Shown here: positions 1-4,932 of the stretch, one piece after another
Layout of the letters: the number at the start of each line of letters is the position of its first letter
Numbering within the stretch: the stretch's first letter is position 1
NCBI GenBank assembly: GCA_021823875.1
Contig: JAKAMD010000090.1
Location: 1 to 10,551 of the forward strand
Direction: 5' to 3'
Length of the DNA stretch: 10,551 nt
Source: Pseudomonadota bacterium
GTDB lineage: Bacteria > Pseudomonadota > Alphaproteobacteria > Rhizobiales > Xanthobacteraceae
Program-made: the position numbers and the translations under genes
The notes under the pieces: generated by a model
The model's input: the letters and a program-made list of their open reading frames with translations, nothing else
Databases searched by the model: none
Told to the model about the DNA's origin: nothing

Positions 1-130
1 AGCCGAAGCTGAACACATAGCGCGCGAGTACGAGCGCGAACTGCACCACAACGATGGCGAGCGCCAGCCAGGCCACGGCGCGGCCGATGGCGCGGTTGAA
101 ACGGTCGATGCAGTCGGCAAGTGCGGACAT
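1..130 (-). CDS. TRAP transporter small permease (DctQ-like), N-terminal fragment
   Basis: Reading leftward from an ATG at 130-128, the frame stays open to the window edge and gives 43 residues beginning MSALADCIDRFNRAIGR. A short polar/basic N-terminus is followed by a hydrophobic helix (about residues 17-34: AVAWLALAIVVVQFALVL) and then ARYVFSFG. This pattern, DRxNRxxGRAVAWL...Q(F)xxVxxRYVFxxG, is typical of the first membrane segment of TRAP small permeases, especially the mannitol/chloroaromatic-type group. Such a subunit works with a large permease (DctM) and a periplasmic binding protein to import organic acids or similar compounds using a sodium or proton gradient. The partner genes would lie left of the window. 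The gene is divergent from the nitrile hydratase cluster, 88 nt from the alpha-subunit start chosen here. The substrate cannot be told from this fragment. CCGGAA just upstream of the ATG is at best a weak ribosome binding site. Confidence 0.72.
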   Translation of the reverse strand, partial: MSALADCIDRFNRAIGRAVAWLALAIVVVQFALVLARYVFSFG

Positions 131-190
131 TATTTCCGGCGGGGCCTGGCAGTCACGGCTTTATCATCGGCTTTCGAGGAGGATGACACA

Positions 191-247
191 ATGTGGGGTG
201 TTTCGCTTAAATGTCCCCATGAGCCACGACCACGACCACGATCATGA
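191..247 (+). other. Short reading frame (18 codons) overlapping the nthA start
   Basis: The best ribosome binding site in this region, GAGGAGG at 176-182, lies 8 nt before an ATG at 191. That spacing is ideal, but this ATG opens only an 18-codon frame (MWGVSLKCPHEPRPRPRS) that stops at TGA 245-247. It overlaps the first nine codons of the nitrile hydratase alpha gene, which is read in another frame from 219. It may be a leader peptide or upstream ORF, or the site may simply be unused. Translation has not been shown, and there is no homology evidence for such a short peptide. Confidence 0.35.
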
Positions 248-830
248 CCATTCCGAGCTGAGCGACACCCAGCTGCGCGTGCGCGCGCTGGAGACGGTGC
301 TGACCGAGAAGGGTTATGTCGACCCGGCCGCGCTCGACGCCATCGTCGAGGCCTACGAAACCCGCATCGGTCCGCGCAACGGCGCCGCCGTGGTCGCCAA
401 GGCCTGGTGCGACCCGGCCTTCAGGCAGGCGCTGCTCGCCGACGGCTCCAAGGCGGTGGCAACCCTCGGCCATATCAGCCGGACCGGCGATCATCTGGTC
501 GTGGTCGAGAACACGCCCAAGACCCACAATATGGTCGTGTGCACGCTGTGCTCCTGCTATCCGTGGGAAATGCTCGGGCTGCCGCCGGTCTGGTACAAGT
601 CCGCGCCCTACCGCTCGCGCGCGGTGAAAGACCCGCGCGGCGTGCTCAAGGACTTCGGCGTGACGCTGCCGGCCGACACCGAAATCCGCGTGTGGGATTC
701 GACCGCCGAGACCCGTTTCCTGGTGCTGCCGATGCGGCCGGCCGGCACCGACGGCTGGAGCGAAGAGCGGCTCGCCGAACTCGTCACCCGCGATTCAATG
801 GTCGGCACCGGTCTGCCGAAGCAACCCTAA
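219..830 (+). CDS. nthA: Cobalt-type nitrile hydratase, alpha subunit
   Basis: The 203-residue product catalyses, with the beta subunit, hydration of nitriles to amides in the cytoplasm. The metal claw CTLCSC is at residues 108-113, followed by YPW. The CTLCSC form with Thr (rather than CSLCSC) marks the cobalt class; C111 and C113 are the cysteines normally oxidised to sulfinate and sulfenate. Downstream GLPPVWYKSAPYRSR and the length fit the family. The N-terminus carries HDHDHDHDH (residues 3-11), encoded by a hexanucleotide repeat, which could bind metal. The start at 219 gives the MSHDH N-terminus that fits relatives, but it has no good Shine-Dalgarno. An in-frame ATG at 183 lies directly against GAGGAGG (too close), and an out-of-frame ATG at 191 has the best spacing. 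The true start is therefore uncertain, although the enzyme identity is firm. It is followed by a 118-nt repeat-filled gap and the beta gene. Confidence 0.95.
   Translation: MSHDHDHDHDHSELSDTQLRVRALETVLTEKGYVDPAALDAIVEAYETRIGPRNGAAVVAKAWCDPAFRQALLADGSKAVATLGHISRTGDHLVVVENTPKTHNMVVCTLCSCYPWEMLGLPPVWYKSAPYRSRAVKDPRGVLKDFGVTLPADTEIRVWDSTAETRFLVLPMRPAGTDGWSEERLAELVTRDSMVGTGLPKQP
224..247 (+). repeat. Hexanucleotide tandem repeat encoding His-Asp pairs
   Basis: Three exact CCACGA units (224-241) are followed by a diverged copy, TCATGA (242-247). Read in the nthA frame, the tract gives alternating His and Asp. Read in the overlapping 191-247 frame it gives Pro-Arg pairs. Six-base units could expand or contract by slippage without breaking either frame. 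Confidence 0.75.
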
Positions 831-835
831 CCTCT

Positions 836-941
836 GTCATTCCGGACGCCGCGCCAGCGGCGATCCGGAATCCAGTGGCGGGCACGATGATGGTTCTGGA
901 TTCCGGGTTCGCGGGCTTCGCCCGCGCCCCGGAATGACGAG
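836..941. repeat. Tandem-hairpin intergenic palindrome, copy 1 (nthA-nthB gap)
   Basis: Two hairpins lie back to back between GTCATT (836-841) and AATGACGAG (933-941). The left hairpin pairs ATTCCGGA (839-846) with TCCGGAAT (864-871), and GCCGC with GCGGC inside. The right pairs ATTCCGGG (900-907) with CCCGGAAT (928-935), and CGCGGG (910-915) with CCCGCG (921-926). The outer arms are also complementary to one another (GGAATCCA against TGGATTCC). Related elements occur at 1608-1712 and 3212-3334. This is a REP/BIME-like dispersed repeat. Its terminal GAG forms part of the ribosome binding site of nthB. Confidence 0.88.
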
Positions 942-948
942 GTGAGAG

Positions 949-1605
949 ATGGACGGCATTCACGACATGGGCGGCATGGACGGTTTCGGCAAGGTCGAGG
1001 CCGAGCCGAACGAGCCGCCATTCCACGAGGCCTGGGAGGGCCGCGTCATGGCGCTGCAACGCGCCATGACCTATGCCGGCGCCTGGCGCATCGACCATGC
1101 GCGCTACGCGCAGGAGCGGATACCGCCGCTCACTTATCTGGCGGCGTCCTATTACCAGAAATGGGCGCTGGCCATGCTGACCAATGTGCAGGAGCGCGGC
1201 CTCGCTTCCACGGAGGAACTCGCGGCCGGCCACGCTCTGACGCCCGGCGCCACGCTGAAGCGCAAGTTCGCCGCCGCCGCGGTGCCTAGCGACCTTACGC
1301 GCGGCTCGTTCTTCCGCCCACCGCAGGGGCCGGCGCGCTTCAAGCCCGGCGACCGCGTGCGCACGAAAAACATCCATCCGACGGCGCACACACGGCTGCC
1401 GCGTTACGCCCGCGACAAGATCGGTGTCGTCGAGCGTTGCCACGGCTGTCACGCCTATCCGGATGCGGTCGCGCTCGATCGCGGCGACGATCCGCAATGG
1501 CTCTATACCGTGGTGTTCGAGGGCCGCGAATTGTGGGGGCCGGATTCCGATCCGATGCTCAAAGTGTCGATCGAAGCCTTCGAGCCCTATCTCGAGCCTC
1601 TCTGA
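949..1605 (+). CDS. nthB: Nitrile hydratase, beta subunit
   Basis: This is the 218-residue partner of the alpha subunit; the active-site metal lies at the alpha/beta interface. The opening MDGIHDMGGMDGFGKV is the classic beta-subunit start. The N-terminal helical domain (about 25-95) is followed by an SH3-like barrel (about 120-218) with FKPGDRVRTKNIHP, HTRLPRYARDKIGVVE and LYTVVFEGRELWG. Arginines in the HTRLPRYAR block are where the family holds residues contacting the oxidised cysteines. Length is normal. The ATG at 949 has a strong ribosome binding site, GAGG at 939-942 with 6 nt spacing, and its first three bases belong to the preceding repeat. An oddity is CHGCH at residues 164-168, which matches the CxxCH heme-c pattern, although a cytoplasmic enzyme would not normally receive heme c. 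The gene is separated by 118 nt from its neighbours on both sides. Confidence 0.95.
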   Translation: MDGIHDMGGMDGFGKVEAEPNEPPFHEAWEGRVMALQRAMTYAGAWRIDHARYAQERIPPLTYLAASYYQKWALAMLTNVQERGLASTEELAAGHALTPGATLKRKFAAAAVPSDLTRGSFFRPPQGPARFKPGDRVRTKNIHPTAHTRLPRYARDKIGVVERCHGCHAYPDAVALDRGDDPQWLYTVVFEGRELWGPDSDPMLKVSIEAFEPYLEPL

Positions 1606-1607
1606 CT

Positions 1608-1712
1608 GTCATTCCGGGACGGCCCGAAGGGCCGGACCCGGAATCCAGACAATTGGATCGTGCTTGTATCTGGATTCCAGGTTCGCGCCTTCGGCACACC
1701 CCGAATGACGAG
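1608..1712. repeat. Tandem-hairpin intergenic palindrome, copy 2 (nthB-accessory gap)
   Basis: This belongs to the same family as the element at 836-941. The left hairpin is intact: ATTCCGGG pairs with CCCGGAAT around GGCCC/GGGCC. The right hairpin is decayed: ATTCCAGG faces CCCCGAAT with mismatches, and the inner stem is weak. The element ends in GAATGACGAG (1703-1712), whose GAG is part of the ribosome binding site for the next gene at 1724. The degraded right arm suggests this copy is older or no longer under selection for its full shape. Confidence 0.8.
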
Positions 1713-1723
1713 GAAGAAAAAGA

Positions 1724-2104
1724 ATGATCGACCCCGCCGCCGCCCGACGCGCCACCCAGGAAGTGCCGAGTATCCCGCGCGATGCCGACGGGCCGGTGTT
1801 CCGCGAGCCCTGGGAGGCGCAAGCCTTCGCCATGACACTGTCGCTGCACGAGCGCGGCGTCTTTACCTGGCCCGAGTGGGCGGCGGCGCTCGCCGCCGAG
1901 ATCAAGCGTGCGCAAGGCGCCGGCGATCCCGACACCGGCGAGACTTATTACCTGCATTGGCTGGCCGCACTGGAGAAACTGGTGGCGGACAAAGGCGTGA
2001 CCAGCGTCGATACCCTGCATCGCACGCGCGATGCCTGGGAGCACGCCTGCGAGCGCACCCCGCACGGCAAGCCGATCGTGCTGAAAGAAGAGGATTTCAC
2101 TTAA
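1724..2104 (+). CDS. Nitrile hydratase accessory/activator protein (P14K-like)
   Basis: This 126-residue protein resembles the N-terminal domain of nitrile hydratase beta subunits. The core FREPWEAQAFAMTLSLHERG (26-45) followed by FTWPEWAAALAAEIK matches the small accessory proteins found after cobalt-type nitrile hydratases. In known cases such proteins bind the alpha subunit and help cobalt insertion and cysteine oxidation by subunit exchange, so this is probably a metallochaperone/activator rather than a catalytic subunit. Further on, the TYYLHWLAALEKLV segment (75-87) and an acidic C-terminus are visible. There is one cysteine (C109). The ATG at 1724 has GAGGAAG (1710-1716) 7 nt upstream; the GAG comes from the repeat. 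It is the last gene of the cluster, ending 120 nt before the convergent CDF gene. No cobalt permease or amidase gene follows in the window. Confidence 0.85.
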   Translation: MIDPAAARRATQEVPSIPRDADGPVFREPWEAQAFAMTLSLHERGVFTWPEWAAALAAEIKRAQGAGDPDTGETYYLHWLAALEKLVADKGVTSVDTLHRTRDAWEHACERTPHGKPIVLKEEDFT

Positions 2105-2105
2105 T

Positions 2106-2201
2106 CGTCATGGCCGGGCTTGTCCCGGCCATCCAGGCGTTGCTTTTTCGTTTTTACCCGTGCTCTGGACATGGATGCCCGGCACAAGGCCGGGCATGAC
2201 G
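2106..2201. repeat. Palindromic repeat of a second family between convergent genes
   Basis: Two hairpins lie in inverted orientation: GGCCGGG (2112-2118)/CCCGGCC (2124-2130) around CTTGT, and GCCCGGC (2177-2183)/GCCGGGC (2189-2195) around ACAAG. Outer arms CGTCATG (2106-2112) and CATGACG (2195-2201) are complementary. The two arms differ at paired positions in a way that keeps each hairpin intact (see findings). The motif differs from the GTCATTCCGG family elsewhere in the window. It fills most of the 120-nt gap between the nitrile hydratase accessory gene and the CDF gene. Confidence 0.85.
2112..2155 (+). terminator. Possible intrinsic terminator of the nitrile hydratase cluster
   Basis: The perfect 7-bp hairpin GGCCGGG/CCCGGCC (2112-2130), eight bases after the accessory-gene stop codon, is followed by two runs of five T (2144-2148 and 2151-2155). 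The T runs begin 13 nt after the stem, further than in a textbook terminator, so termination is plausible but may be weak. Read on the minus strand, the second hairpin is followed by A-rich sequence and does not look like a terminator for the CDF gene. Confidence 0.35.
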
Positions 2202-2224
2202 GATCGAGAGCAAAAGGCACTTCG

Positions 2225-3145
2225 TCACACCACAGTATCCGGCTGCAACGCGCATTGGCCGCCGTCATTGAGCTCGATCTGCAGCGTGACGTGGCCAATG
2301 TCGAACTTGTCGTGCAGCTCGTGCGCAACGCGATGCAGGAACGCATCGCCCGGATGACCGCGCGGCGTCACCAGATGGCAGGTGAGCGCGGTCTCGCTGG
2401 TGCTCATGGCCCAGATGTGCAGGTCGTGCAGGTCGGCGACCTCGGGCAAATCGCGCAAATAGCGCGTCACTGCGTCGAGATCGATGGTCTCCGGCACCGC
2501 CGCCATGGTGAGCCGCAAGGAGTCGCGCAACAGCCGCCAGCAGCCGATCAGGATGACCACCGAGATCAACAGGCTCACCGCCGGGTCGAGCCATTGCCAG
2601 CCGGTCGCCATGATGCCGGCAGCCGCCACGATCACCGCCACCGACACACCGGCGTCGGCCAGCATGTGCAGGAAGGCGCCGCGCATGTTGAGGTCGGATT
2701 GGCTGCCGCGCGACAGCAGCCAGGCCGAGACGCCGTTCACCACCACCGCGCCGGTAGCCACCACCATGACGGTGCCGCTCGCCACCGGATGCGGCGTCAT
2801 GAAGCGATCGACCGCCTCCCAGACGATGGCCGCGGTCGCCACCAGCAGGATCAGCCCATTGGCGAAGGCCGAAAGGATGGAGGCCGCCCGCAGCCGGTAG
2901 GTGAAGCGGTCGCTCGGCCGCCAATCGGCCACCGCGAAAGCGCCCCAGGCCAAGAGCAGGCCCATCACGTCGCCGAAATTGTGCCCGGCGTCGGCCAGCA
3001 GCGCGAGCGAATTGGTGAGCAGGCCATAGACCACCTGCGCCGCCACCAGCGCGAGATTGAGCCCGGTGGCGATGGCAAAGGTGCGGCCGTAGCTCGCCGG
3101 GGCGTGACTGTGGGCGTGGTCGTGATGCGCGTGGCCGCCGTGCAC
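2225..3145 (-). CDS. Cation diffusion facilitator (CzcD/ZitB-like metal exporter)
   Basis: This 306-residue CDF family transporter moves divalent metals, mostly zinc with some members taking cobalt, cadmium or nickel, out of the cytoplasm in exchange for protons. The N-terminus is His-rich (HGGHAHHDHAHSH, 2-14). Six membrane helices fill about residues 22-205. The metal-site motifs are HNFGD in helix 2 (H55, D59) and HMLAD in helix 5 (H160, D164), the His/Asp-His/Asp arrangement of zinc-type CDFs. The cytoplasmic ferredoxin-like domain contains DLHDLHIWAMS (238-248) and TCHLV. Translation begins at a GTG (3145-3143) with AGGAG 10 nt upstream. That AGGAG sits inside a hairpin, which may limit translation. 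The gene is convergent with the nitrile hydratase cluster and 191 nt downstream of the GGT-like gene, from which a palindromic repeat separates it. Confidence 0.93.
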   Translation of the reverse strand: MHGGHAHHDHAHSHAPASYGRTFAIATGLNLALVAAQVVYGLLTNSLALLADAGHNFGDVMGLLLAWGAFAVADWRPSDRFTYRLRAASILSAFANGLILLVATAAIVWEAVDRFMTPHPVASGTVMVVATGAVVVNGVSAWLLSRGSQSDLNMRGAFLHMLADAGVSVAVIVAAAGIMATGWQWLDPAVSLLISVVILIGCWRLLRDSLRLTMAAVPETIDLDAVTRYLRDLPEVADLHDLHIWAMSTSETALTCHLVTPRGHPGDAFLHRVAHELHDKFDIGHVTLQIELNDGGQCALQPDTVV

Positions 3146-3151
3146 GGATGC

Positions 3152-3176
3152 GGTTCTCCTGCTCAGGAGCCGAACC
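3152..3176 (-). promoter_or_regulatory. Dyad/hairpin masking the ribosome binding site of the CDF gene
   Basis: On the minus strand the leader can fold as GGTT-CGG-CTCCT-GAGC-AGGAG-AACC, so the AGGAG ribosome binding site is paired with CTCCT. As DNA the core CTCCTG-AG-CAGGAG is a perfect 6-bp dyad and could equally be an operator for a metal-responsive regulator. Both roles are inferred from sequence only. Confidence 0.45.
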
Positions 3177-3211
3177 TAAGGCTTGGAAAAATGAATACTA
3201 GAACATCACAT

Positions 3212-3334
3212 CTCGTCATTCCGGGGCGCGCACGCAGTGCGCGAGCCCGGAATCCATAACCCCGGCCTGTCATCGTGCTGAAAGACAGGGGTTATGGATT
3301 CCGGGTTCCGGCCTTCGGCCGGCCCCGGAATGAC
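3212..3334. repeat. Tandem-hairpin intergenic palindrome, copy 3 (long form)
   Basis: This is the same family as 836-941 and 1608-1712, and the most perfect copy. The left hairpin pairs ATTCCGGG with CCCGGAAT around CGCGCA/TGCGCG. The right hairpin pairs ATTCCGGG with CCCGGAAT around GGCC-rich arms. The two halves are also joined by a long inverted repeat: the segment at 3245-3270 is complementary to 3284-3305, apart from three extra bases (GGC, 3264-3266). The element ends 2 nt before the stop codon of the GGT-like gene (minus strand), so it could act as a 3' stability or attenuation element for that operon. Confidence 0.88.
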
Positions 3335-3336
3335 AT

Positions 3337-4932
3337 TCAAATTCCCGCCGCGCCGCCGTCGGCGCGCGGGTCATGGCCGCCTTCCAGCGTACCGTCCGGA
3401 TGCAACACCACCGCACCGGCATGGCCCATGGTGTCGGAATACGGTTCATCCAGCACCGCGACGTCATGGCCAGCCGACATCAACCGGTCGATCAGGTTGC
3501 CGTCGAAGCGTGATTCCAGGCGCAGGTTGGTGTGGCTGGAGCCCCAGGTGCGGCCGAGCAGCCAGCGCGGCGCATCGAGCGCCTTGTCGAGCGGCTGGCG
3601 GAACAGCACATGGCGGGTGAACACCGCGCTCTGGGTCTGCGGCTGGCCGTCGCCACCCATGGTGCCATAGGCCATGACGCGGCCGTCTTTCAGTTCAGCG
3701 AGCGCCGGATTGAGCGTGTGTAACGGGCGGCGGCCGGGCTTGAGCGCGTTGAGCGCACCCGGTTCGAGCGAGAAACTCGCGCCGCGGTTCTGCATCAGCA
3801 CGCCGGTCGCCGGCAGCACGCAACCGGAGCCGAACTCCCAATAGATCGACTGGATATAAGAGACGACCAGGCCGCTCGCGTCGGCGGCGCCCATCCAAAT
3901 GGTGTCGCCGTCGCCGGGCCGCGCCGGCCAGAGCGCGGCCTTGCGCGGATCGATCTTGGCAGCCTGTTCATCGAGAAAGGCCGGCATCAGGAAGCGGTCG
4001 AGATCAACGGTGATGCGATCGGGATCGGTGACGACGCGGTCGCGCACACGGAAAGCGCGCTTGGTCGCCTCCACCAGGCCATGGATGTGTTCGTAACTTT
4101 CAGCTTGCGCGACGCGCAGGCGCTCGAACAGACCGAGGATGATAAGCGAGGCTAACCCCTGCGTCGGCGGCGGCGCGTTATAGAGCGTGCCGACCTGCGT
4201 CGTCAGCGCCAGCGGCGCCGCGACCACGGCGCGGGTGGCTTCGAGATCGGCGCGGGTGACCGGACTGCCGATACGGTCGAGATCGGCGGCGATCTCGCGT
4301 CCCACGTCGCCGCGGTAGAAATCGTCAAGCCCGGCATGCACGAGATGTTCGAGCGTGCTGGCGAAGGCACTCTGCGTAAGACGGATGCCCAGTTCCGGCG
4401 GCTTGCCGTTGACGAGAAACGTCTTGGCGAAGCCGGGGACATCCTTCAGTTCGGCAAGCTTCTCGTTGCTGAGCTGCGCCTGGCTGCGGGTGACGACATA
4501 GCCCTCGCGCGCGTGTTTGATGGCAGGTGCCAGCAGCAGATCGAGCGGCAGCTTGCCACCCAGCGCCTCGGCCGCTTCGCGCGCCAGCATCCAGGCGGCG
4601 ATCGCGCTCGGCACGGTGAGCGCGGCAAGCGGCCCGCGCGTCGGCATCACATCGTGGCCGGCCTCGCGATAAAGCGCCGGCGTCGCCTTGGCGCCGGCCC
4701 TCCCCGCTCCCATCAATGCGCGCACGCGCCCGGACGGCTCGCGGATCAGCCAGAAGCCGTCGCCGCCGATATGGTTCATATGCGGATAGATCGCCGCGAT
4801 CGAGGCGGCCATAGCGAGCATGGCCTCGATGGCATTGCCGCCCTCGGCGAGGATCGCGCGGCCGTCTTCGACGGCGGCGGCATGCGGCGCGCAGACAACG
4901 CCGCGGCGATGGCCGGAAGTGTAGAGGGTCAT
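3337..4932 (-). CDS. Gamma-glutamyltransferase-family Ntn hydrolase (possibly oxamate amidohydrolase-like)
   Basis: The 531-residue protein covers the whole gamma-glutamyltransferase fold: N-terminal GVVCAPHAAAVEDGRAILAEGGNA (11-34), HIGGDGF (54-60), YNAPPPTQG (251-259), the autocleavage site GDGDTIWMGAADASG (340-354), GTMGGDGQPQTQ (423-434), and the terminal PRADGGAAG. T344 aligns with the nucleophile released by self-cleavage into large and small subunits. The residues after it are IWM, not the THxS of true glutathione hydrolases. As I recall, DTIWMG followed by SYIQSIYWEFGSG (358-370) is typical of a cytoplasmic subgroup that includes oxamate amidohydrolase HpxW. No signal peptide is present. 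It starts at an ATG overlapping the peptidase stop (ATGA), so it is probably translationally coupled. Substrate is not established; candidates are gamma-glutamyl compounds, oxamate or other small amides. Confidence 0.9.
   Translation of the reverse strand: MTLYTSGHRRGVVCAPHAAAVEDGRAILAEGGNAIEAMLAMAASIAAIYPHMNHIGGDGFWLIREPSGRVRALMGAGRAGAKATPALYREAGHDVMPTRGPLAALTVPSAIAAWMLAREAAEALGGKLPLDLLLAPAIKHAREGYVVTRSQAQLSNEKLAELKDVPGFAKTFLVNGKPPELGIRLTQSAFASTLEHLVHAGLDDFYRGDVGREIAADLDRIGSPVTRADLEATRAVVAAPLALTTQVGTLYNAPPPTQGLASLIILGLFERLRVAQAESYEHIHGLVEATKRAFRVRDRVVTDPDRITVDLDRFLMPAFLDEQAAKIDPRKAALWPARPGDGDTIWMGAADASGLVVSYIQSIYWEFGSGCVLPATGVLMQNRGASFSLEPGALNALKPGRRPLHTLNPALAELKDGRVMAYGTMGGDGQPQTQSAVFTRHVLFRQPLDKALDAPRWLLGRTWGSSHTNLRLESRFDGNLIDRLMSAGHDVAVLDEPYSDTMGHAGAVVLHPDGTLEGGHDPRADGGAAGI

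Noticed and set aside
54..218. Extension of the nitrile hydratase alpha frame upstream to ATG 54
   Set aside because: The upstream part lies antisense to the TRAP permease start and does not resemble any nitrile hydratase sequence; family members begin near the His-Asp tract.
1438..1452. Beta subunit as a c-type cytochrome because of CHGCH
   Set aside because: The protein is a normal nitrile hydratase beta subunit without signal peptide; heme c attachment takes place outside the cytoplasm.
2120..3259. Long His/Arg-rich plus-strand frame opposite the CDF gene
   Set aside because: It is the antisense shadow of a well-conserved CDF transporter and begins inside a palindromic repeat; composition is typical of non-coding frames.
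836..3334. Possible CRISPR array formed by the repeated GTCATTCCGG palindromes
   Set aside because: The copies are far apart with whole genes between them, they are internally palindromic and variable, and there are no regular spacers or cas genes.
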